From: Podaxis mareebaensis
Taxonomy: Eukaryota; Basidiomycota; Agaricomycetes; Agaricales; Agaricaceae
NCBI GenBank assembly: GCA_018524725.1
Contig: JAEUWP010000597.1
Span: 1-13,810, forward strand
Reading direction: 5' to 3'
Length of the DNA: 13,810 bases
The notes under the pieces are model-generated. The model made no database searches and was not told where the DNA came from. It was given only the letters and a program-made list of their open reading frames with translations. The position numbers were made by a program, and so were the translations under genes. Positions within the stretch are counted from its first letter, which is position 1. The number at the start of each line of letters is the position of its first letter. Positions 8,208-13,810 of this stretch are shown here, one piece after another.

Positions 8208-9638
8208 ATGTCTTTCACTTCTAACGACACTACTGCCACTGACTACTCAACTACTTCCACCTCAAACACTTCATTCACCTGAGCGTCATCTCAAACTCTT
8301 ATTTCTGTTCCACCTACTCCTCTCACCCACGAACCGACACCTTCCCCGGAAGATCGCCCTTCTACCCCTGAGTCACTCCGCTATGAAGAGCAACAAAGAC
8401 AAGTCACCAACATCGCAGAAGTCAGGCGTCAAATATCCGAGGTGTTCCAACTACATGAAACACAAAGCGCCCAAAGGCGAACCCTTTCATCTTGTGCCCT
8501 ACAAGAAGCAGGCGATGCTGCTCTTTCTGCCGCAGTATGACTCGACACTTTATATGAAGATGCCTTTTCCCAAGCAAGGACCACTCTTGAGCGCGGTAAT
8601 CAACCAACTGAAGTATTCGACTCTTTCAGGTCGACTTGGTTTAACACAATACATTGCCAGCTCCATGCTAATAGACTGGCCGACGAAGTCAGTGCCTGCT
8701 TTACTGAGGTTATTGACTTGCCAGGACTTGATCAAGAAAGGCGATACCTCCGAGGCGCCCACCGCACGATTTTGCAAGTGCGAGAGGACGTATCTGCTTT
8801 TCTCCACCCACAAATTGGACTTAGATCTGGCAATGTTACTCGCAACCCCTTGCCCTGACAGAACCAAGGAACCACTTCAGTACCCGAGCAACTTCATGAT
8901 GTGGATCGACAACACCCCGAAACAAGAACTTCTGGAGATCCAGAACCTGTTATCACAGACAGCCCTATCCTCACCCTATCCGACCAATGTGCCACCTGCT
9001 ATCAATGTAGCAATGTGGGTCATAGGGCGGATCAATGCGACAGATACTATTGCCCCTTCTGCCATCACTATGCCCCTGGACACTACCAGAAGTATTGTTT
9101 TCTCAATCCCATCAGAACCCGCCCACCATTCCACTATGCCAGAATCCTCGCTGACTGAGCCCAGCTCACCATGGCCAGACTCGCCAAACATGCTGCCACT
9201 ACCAGGCAGCAGGATGGCGGACGAGGAATTAGCGCTCCCTCAGACAATTGATCCCAGAATGCTCATTCCCCAGCTCTCCCCGTATCAGCTCCCTTCCCCT
9301 CTGCAACTCGACCCCCATTGTCAGGAGACTTGAGATCTCCTTCGCCCGTTTGTCTGTGCCACAACCAACATTGCACTCTCTTTCGGGCAGGCCTCACCAC
9401 TGCCGACAACGTCTGAGGACCTAGATTTGCTGACAAACGCCATGACAGATCTCCTCCACACCTCTCCCGCCATGCCATCAATACCACCATCATCCCCAGA
9501 GCCTCCAATCGACGCATTTGCCCTCGATGACGGTCAGCTCAGTCAATCGAACATGCCCTCTGAAGCGTCATGGATGATGCAGGAGAGGGAATGTATGAAT
9601 ATCCTTATGACGATGAAAATGTTACCGGGAGTCACTGA
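8208..9638 (+). pseudogene. Third ORF with two tandem zinc knuckles, downstream of pol
   Basis: An ATG at 8208, 16 bases after the pol stop, opens a frame of 476 codons with no TAA or TAG and TGA only (8280, 8538, 8856, 9156, 9249, 9414, 9528, 9561; end 9636). The product starts Ser/Thr-rich, then has a charged, probably helical middle (about 8370-8850). Two zinc knuckles follow: CX2CX4HX4C (Cys 8997, 9006, 9036; His 9021) and CX2CX6HX4C (Cys 9051, 9060, 9096; His 9081). Zinc knuckles bind single-stranded nucleic acid, so a nucleocapsid-like or RNA-chaperone role is possible but unproven. A competing frame (8383-9333, stop-free) lacks the knuckles and looks unnatural. After about 9330 the next frame (9334-9654) becomes protein-like and may be the true C-terminus after a frameshift. 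Ty3/gypsy elements normally need no such ORF. Confidence 0.72.
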
Positions 9639-9657
9639 GTCAAGTGAGGACACTTGA

Positions 9658-9888
9658 CCTTACAAAGGGGATCATGTTACGAACATTTCTGACTCCAAGA
9701 ACACTGAGGAGGCCGAAGAACTCGAGCAGCAATCTTACAAAGAATGGGATTTGATGAAGCGCATGATGGTAAGCCTCTGGCAGGAAACCATGGAGTTGCG
9801 ACAGACACTTGATTGGGAAATGTGCGAGAAGGTAGACGAAGCGTGTCGCTACCATGGAGTGTACTTTCTGTGTGACGATGACTTGTGA
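9658..9888 (+). other. Open reading frame crossing the PPT into 3' LTR U3
   Basis: From the TGA at 9655 the frame is open across the polypurine tract and the LTR edge to TGA 9886-9888. The predicted residues are strongly protein-like: acidic (EEAEELEQQ), then an amphipathic, Trp/Met-rich helix and a YHGVYFLCDDDL end. The 5' LTR copy keeps the same frame to 1314. It could be the C-terminus of ORF3 reaching into U3 (as nef or sag do in retroviruses), since the TGA at 9655 can derive from CGA. No ATG starts it cleanly, so it may also be chance. Confidence 0.4.
9664..9671 (+). other. Polypurine tract
   Basis: AAAGGGGA lies three bases (TCA) before the 3' LTR. It is the expected RNase H-resistant primer for plus-strand DNA synthesis. 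The tract is short but typical in composition, and its position is right. Confidence 0.75.
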
Positions 9889-10476
9889 TCGGGAAACGAA
9901 CTTACTACTTCCTCTTTTAGACACTTTCTATATTAGGACAAGGTATCAGTTCCGTCTCTTTCGACATACTTGTGTTCGCATCAATTATGCTCGCTCCTAC
10001 AGACTTTCATCCTATGCCGTATGTACTCCTTCTCTTCTACTCCATATGCCTTATGCCCTTTCCAGATATGTTCCTCTTATTCGACCTTTATGTTACTATT
10101 GATCTACTTCCTAAAGTAGTCATAGGACTTGTATATGTACACCGCCTGGACATGTAGATTAGGCAAGTCTAATCTTAAAGAGTTGTGTTACCTTCTCTTG
10201 GTACTTGAATAAGTCCTTGAGTCGTATTACCTCTTTAAGTCTACATCTCTTCGCCCTTGTGTGCAGCTTTTCCCTCCAAGGCTTCTCTCTAACGTCGTGT
10301 CCTACAGAGTGTGCAATCTATACAAGTTCGCTGCCTAGTGACAATGTGAACAGCCACTCGAGGTTAAACAGAGCAGCTCCTTCAGACCTGTATAGGACAA
10401 GGACCTCTGCTCGTCTCACCTACAAGGATAGGCTCCGACTTAGGTGTCGCTTAGCCAAAGAAGAAACCTTGTAACA
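9675..10476 (+). repeat. 3' long terminal repeat
   Basis: An 802-bp direct copy of the 5' LTR, starting TGTTACGAAC and ending CCTTGTAACA, immediately followed by the target duplication CTGCT. The U3 start still has CpG (TTACG) where the 5' LTR has TTATG. Its first 214 bases are an open, protein-like frame joined to the internal region (see the U3 reading-frame entry). Confidence 0.97.
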
Positions 10477-10481
10477 CTGCT
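10477..10481. repeat. Target-site duplication, right copy (CTGCT)
   Basis: Perfect 5-bp match to 1096-1100, directly after the CA end of the 3' LTR. On the - strand it holds the last complete codon (GCA) of a gene B exon, followed by the first base of its donor site. Confidence 0.93.
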
Positions 10482-10618
10482 GGTTTGATGATTGCTTGGA
10501 GAGCATTGAAGACAGAGGTCTTGGTGGTCTCCTTATGCCCAAAATGTTGAAGATGATGGTGGAAATTACTGACTGCATCGTCAAGTTCAGTAAAAGTGTT
10601 AAGAGATTCAAGAGACAT
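10478..10618 (-). pseudogene. Gene B, first coding exon, cut off by the retrotransposon
   Basis: On the - strand ATG 10618-10616 begins MSLESLNTFTELDDAV and runs 47 codons to GCA at 10480-10478. The next base (10477) is the G of a donor whose remaining bases (TATGT) now lie beyond the element at 1095-1091. Removing the element and one CTGCT copy rebuilds GCA|GTATGT. The frame is open further upstream of the ATG (to about 10710), so the true start could be earlier or in another exon. I do not recognise the protein. Confidence 0.6.
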
Positions 10619-11592
10619 GATAAAAACAGAAGAGGATAGATGTTTAAGAAAACTCAAGACTGGCTGGAGTAATGTCACTACAGTCAATTCAGAGGCTCTT
10701 AAATATCCACAGAAAATTATACCAGAAAATCTTCATGAGAATATACTATGGGCTTAGGGTACACTAGGTTCAAAGGCCAAAAAAGCCTATTACTGAGCTA
10801 CCTAACCTGCAATAGTTGTTTGCAGCAATTGAAGAATGAACCGCTCACTTCCCAAATGAAAGACTGAATAGAGATAACTCAGCAGACGACATGTGGAGTA
10901 TCTCCACAGTGGACGCATCAGTAGTATTGAAAGAACAGCAAAACTGGATATAGACATTGTTGAATGATCCCATACAAGATGTGTCAGTTAATGGGTCACA
11001 ACAGGTTGATGCATAATCATTGTAATGGAAGTAACTCCACAAACTAGCTAGAAAGACAAGGACATCATCTATTTAGTGGGGGGGAGAGACGAGAAGTTCA
11101 GTAACTCAGTAAAACACATTCAGAAACATGAAGTGGATTTTTTGGTGTGACCAATAACAGATCCTAATTAAGGAAGATACCCAATTACAGTAGTGAGACT
11201 CTCCAACAGATCAGTAAAGATGACTCCTATCAATAGGGCCAGATCCATATCATCATGGAAACCCTATCATAGAGGAATATTCATAGAAGTGGAGTCTCTC
11301 AATTAGTAATAAAGACAGAAGCCTAGACTTAGGATCATGCAAAGATTCCAGAGAAACAGTCATCATATTAAGACCACAGAGTTATTAGACAACAAATACT
11401 GTAGTTAAGAAACTAAGTTACAAGTTTCTAACTACAACAGAACAAGAGATTAATGGTAACTAAAGCAAACCTAAGGTGATACCCTAGGTACAGAAACGAG
11501 TCTCTAGTCACAAAAGCAGAGTTGTGGCAAAAGAAAAAGTTCAAAAAATTCCAAAAGTTCAGAAGAATCCATGCGAGAAAGCCCAATATACC
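10619..11592. other. Gap between genes A and B, no supported gene
   Basis: This AT-rich stretch lies between the gene A stop and the gene B start. The longest - strand open piece (11042-10845, ending in TGA) has no recognisable domain and no clear splice partner. It may hold the gene B promoter and 5' UTR, or unrecognised upstream exons. A run of seven G lies near 11080. I see no RNA gene and no LTR fragment. Confidence 0.5.
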
Positions 11593-13810
11593 CTACTTGC
11601 TAGCCAAAGGCTCCTCTTCAGAAGACTCCTCAGAATCAGAGTCTGAGGATCCTGGAGCAGGGATGGACGGTGCAGGAGCAGGGGGAGGGGTTTGAATGTG
11701 AGGATTGGCAGGAGCAGCCACATGAGAACTGGAGGCTGGGTCCTCAGTGGATGACTCAGAAGATGAAGATGTGCTGGGGGCTGGGGATGGAGCCTTGACA
11801 GGAGGTGACTTCCTTTGGATAGGAAGAGGTGAAGGCAGTCATTCCTCACAAGGCTCAGCCATCATGACATCCTCACCAGCTAGGGGCACTGGGGGTTCCT
11901 CCTCGCGAGATGACTCCTCAGGAAGAGGGGACATACTGGATCTTGTGCATAAAATCTGGTGAGGGTCCAACCAAGAAGGGGCAGAAGGAAGCTCAGGCCA
12001 GATAGCTGGCAGAGCTCCCAGGGCCATGAAGATATATTCCTCCAGTCTGCCCTGCACTTGGAACAGATGTGTGGCAGCTTCAGGGGCAGACATGTCAACA
12101 TCCAGATTCTCAAGACAATCATGAGCCAGCTGGAATAGCTGGTCTGCCTGCTCCTGGGTCTCCGCCAGCCCAGCCTCAACCCAATAGTGAGGATTAGGGG
12201 CATGGTATTTCTCAGCCATGACCAGATCCAGAGCAAACTCAGAGAGTAGTGCCTGGTAACTGGTCACGGCCACCTGGTGTTGAAGCTTGAGTGCTTGAAC
12301 TTGTGTCCAAGTGATGCTCAAGCCCTGTAGGTGGTTACGAAGGTCTGGAAATTAGAAGTCAGGAATCAAGACCATAGACTAAGAAAAATAAAACTTACAG
12401 TGCTCACTAGAGATGGTGCTCATGCGCAACATCTCTGCAAGGTTCTGAACGAGGGACAGGGGTTTTGCATGACTGCAATGTGGCTGGTTTTTGTTTTGAC
12501 AAGTCTGGCAAGGCACCCTTTTAAGAGATGCCTCCAGAGGATGTGAGATCTTGCTAGCTGGGTCCTTGTCCTCATCCTTGTCATTGCATGTGATGACCTT
12601 GTGTGTGCAAGCAACCCAGCTGTGTATGCAGTTGGGACACTTGGGATTTTCAGCCCATACAGGTCCCTAGAAATAGGAACAAATCAGATAACTCTTGATA
12701 AAGATTATAGCAAAAAGGACGTACCATTTCCTCGACGTGAGGAAGAGAGAAGAACTTACCAGCAGGCCTAAGCCACTGGTAAGAAGTCATGACTCCATGT
12801 TCATAAACCAATTCCTCATTGGTACGTGGGGCTATAGATAAGAATTCAGAGAATTAATAGAAAAAGTTAACACACACAAAGAAGAAGACTCACCGGCCTT
12901 GGGAGCAGTCTCCCTACTCTTGCCTTTGTCATTGGAAGACCCTTCCTCACAAGAATGTGAGGAGGCGTCTTGGCTAGTAGAGGTCTTCACAACCTTAGCA
13001 GGATGCAAAGATGAAGGGTCATGAGCCTGTTTCTTCTGAGGGTGAGGCGACAGTGATAGTTCTGGAGAATTGGAGGGGACATAGAAATCCCCTGACAATG
13101 TCTCCTTGTGAATTGGCTCCCCTAACTTAGGAGCTTGGAGGTGTCTACACTTCTTCTTAGGTTTGGGGGCTGGGAATAGAAAATGATTAGTACAAAGATC
13201 ATAGAAATCAAAAAGAACTCACTCTGAGGAGTGGATGGCCTATTAAAAGGCCCTGCTTGAGGAGTAGGGGGCGTGGGGATAGCAAGAGATGGCCCTATAA
13301 ATCAACATCAGAATAATATTGAATATAGAGAAGTTTGGTAGGAAAATAATTCCTACCAAACACCTCTAGTGAGTGGGCAAGTAACTTACCTGCTCTTGCT
13401 ATAGCCTGCATAGCTGCAGGGAGAGAGGGTGCCCCTGGTAAATATAGAAGTTAGACCATGAGGTGTTAAGAAGGAATCAATGCTTACCTGATGCCCGAAG
13501 ACAGGCCTCCACCTCGTCCCACTGATGGGCATCTTCCTTGTGATCTTTGCGAGCCTTCTCCTGATGCTCACAAGCCTGACAAACCTTGTCCTGTCTCTTT
13601 CTCTCTTCTTCCTCCTTGGTGCAATGATCCACCTCCTCACAAGCCAAACATTCAGCCTTGGCCTTCTTCACTTTCTCAGCCTCCTTGTGAGCTCAGCATT
13701 TGGCCTCCTTTCTTGCATGACATTCTTCTTTTTGCTTCTGTTTCTCTTGAGCTTCCTTAGCAAGGCATTCTTCTTCGGCTCTCTTCTGAGCCAGGAGGGC
13801 CTCTAGGTCT
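11593..13810 (-). pseudogene. Gene A: spliced Cys-rich coiled-coil protein, 5' end beyond the right edge
   Basis: Exons on the - strand are 13810-13488, 13434-13390, 13294-13223, 13169-12894, 12831-12725, 12666-12399 and 12344-11593. Introns are 53-62 bp except one of 95 bp, and all keep one frame. The product, in order: an E/K-rich helix studded with Cys (ECLAKEAQEKQKQKEECHA; AECLACEE), a Pro-rich linker, a basic PKPKKKCRH, a Ser-rich part, and two Cys clusters (KCPNCIHSWVAC and VPCQTCQNKNQPHC, about 12640 and 12500) that could bind zinc. A helical domain (12340-12000) and an acidic Ser/Pro tail ending EEPLASK at TAG 11595-11593 follow. In-frame TGAs at 13695-13693 and 11841-11839 fit CGA decay. 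The second could instead be the true end, leaving the tail untranslated. The splice logic is strong, the function is unknown, and expression is doubtful. Confidence 0.68.
13333..13361. repeat. Perfect 12-bp inverted repeat inside a gene A intron
   Basis: GTTTGGTAGGAA (13333-13344), loop AATAA, TTCCTACCAAAC (13350-13361). It lies within the only long intron of gene A (13389-13295, 95 bp, others 53-62 bp). The extra length is roughly that of the hairpin, so it may be a small inserted palindrome or a splicing-related stem. Confidence 0.85.

Larger units (their letters stand above)
1101..10476 (+). mobile_element. Complete Ty3/gypsy chromovirus-type LTR retrotransposon with a third ORF
   Basis: A 9,376-bp element bounded by two 802-bp direct LTRs and flanked by the 5-bp duplication CTGCT (1096-1100 and 10477-10481). 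The order is LTR, self-complementary primer site, repeat-rich leader, gag, pol (PR-RT-RH-IN-chromodomain), zinc-knuckle ORF3, polypurine tract, LTR. Integrase after RT/RNase H places it in Ty3/gypsy, and the C-terminal chromodomain places it among chromoviruses. Every ORF carries in-frame TGA stops, so this copy should be non-autonomous, although the structural ends look intact. LTR identity is about 98.4% (13 differences in 802 bp), which suggests a fairly recent insertion. CpG hypermutation would make a clock estimate too old. It lies antisense to a host-like gene that it interrupts. Confidence 0.97.

Noticed and set aside
8383..9333. Stop-free 316-codon frame on the + strand
   Set aside because: It overlaps the ORF3 frame, lacks the zinc knuckles and has an unnatural composition over most of its length. 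It is probably a shadow, though its last part may join the true C-terminus.
1101..10476. Classical ascomycete RIP (CpA to TpA)
   Set aside because: The changes are at CpG, not CpA, and TAA/TAG stops are absent. The pattern fits CpG-directed decay instead.
11747..11962. + strand frame near the gene A 3' end
   Set aside because: It is the antisense shadow of the acidic Ser/Pro tail of gene A, which has splice-supported coding on the - strand.

Overview
The window looks like fungal nuclear DNA, most likely from an agaricomycete basidiomycete. The evidence is genes cut by many 52-62 bp GT-AG introns, a chromodomain Ty3/gypsy element, and mutation focused on CpG. The species cannot be told from the sequence alone.

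The centre (1101-10476) is one complete LTR retrotransposon on the + strand. It has two 802-bp LTRs (TGTTA...TAACA), a 5-bp target duplication CTGCT, a leader packed with tandem repeats, gag (2391-4574), pol (4580-8191: protease, reverse transcriptase, RNase H, integrase, chromodomain) and a third reading frame (8208-9638) with two tandem zinc knuckles. A polypurine tract precedes the 3' LTR. No tRNA-type primer site is present. Instead 12 bases just inside the 5' LTR are exactly complementary to a site inside the LTR that lies 26-33 bp below a TATA-like box, which suggests Tf1/sushi-type self-priming.

The element is recent but dead. The LTRs differ at 13 positions, all transitions, and 12 of them are CpG to TpG/CpA. 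Gag, pol and the third frame are broken by in-frame stops that are all TGA, as expected when CGA arginine codons decay, plus apparent frameshifts in gag and possibly near the 3' end of the third frame.

The flanks carry two spliced genes on the - strand. One (gene B, my label) was split by the insertion: exon 1 is at 10618-10478, the element sits exactly on its 5' splice site, and exons 2-6 run from 1036 off the left edge. The other (gene A, 13810-11593) enters from the right edge with seven exons, a Cys-containing E/K-rich helix, two Cys clusters and an acidic Ser/Pro tail. I recognise neither product. Each has in-frame TGA codons of the same CpG type, and the left flank is poor in CpG, so the element appears to have entered DNA that was already decaying. 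The stretch 10619-11592 holds no gene I can support.
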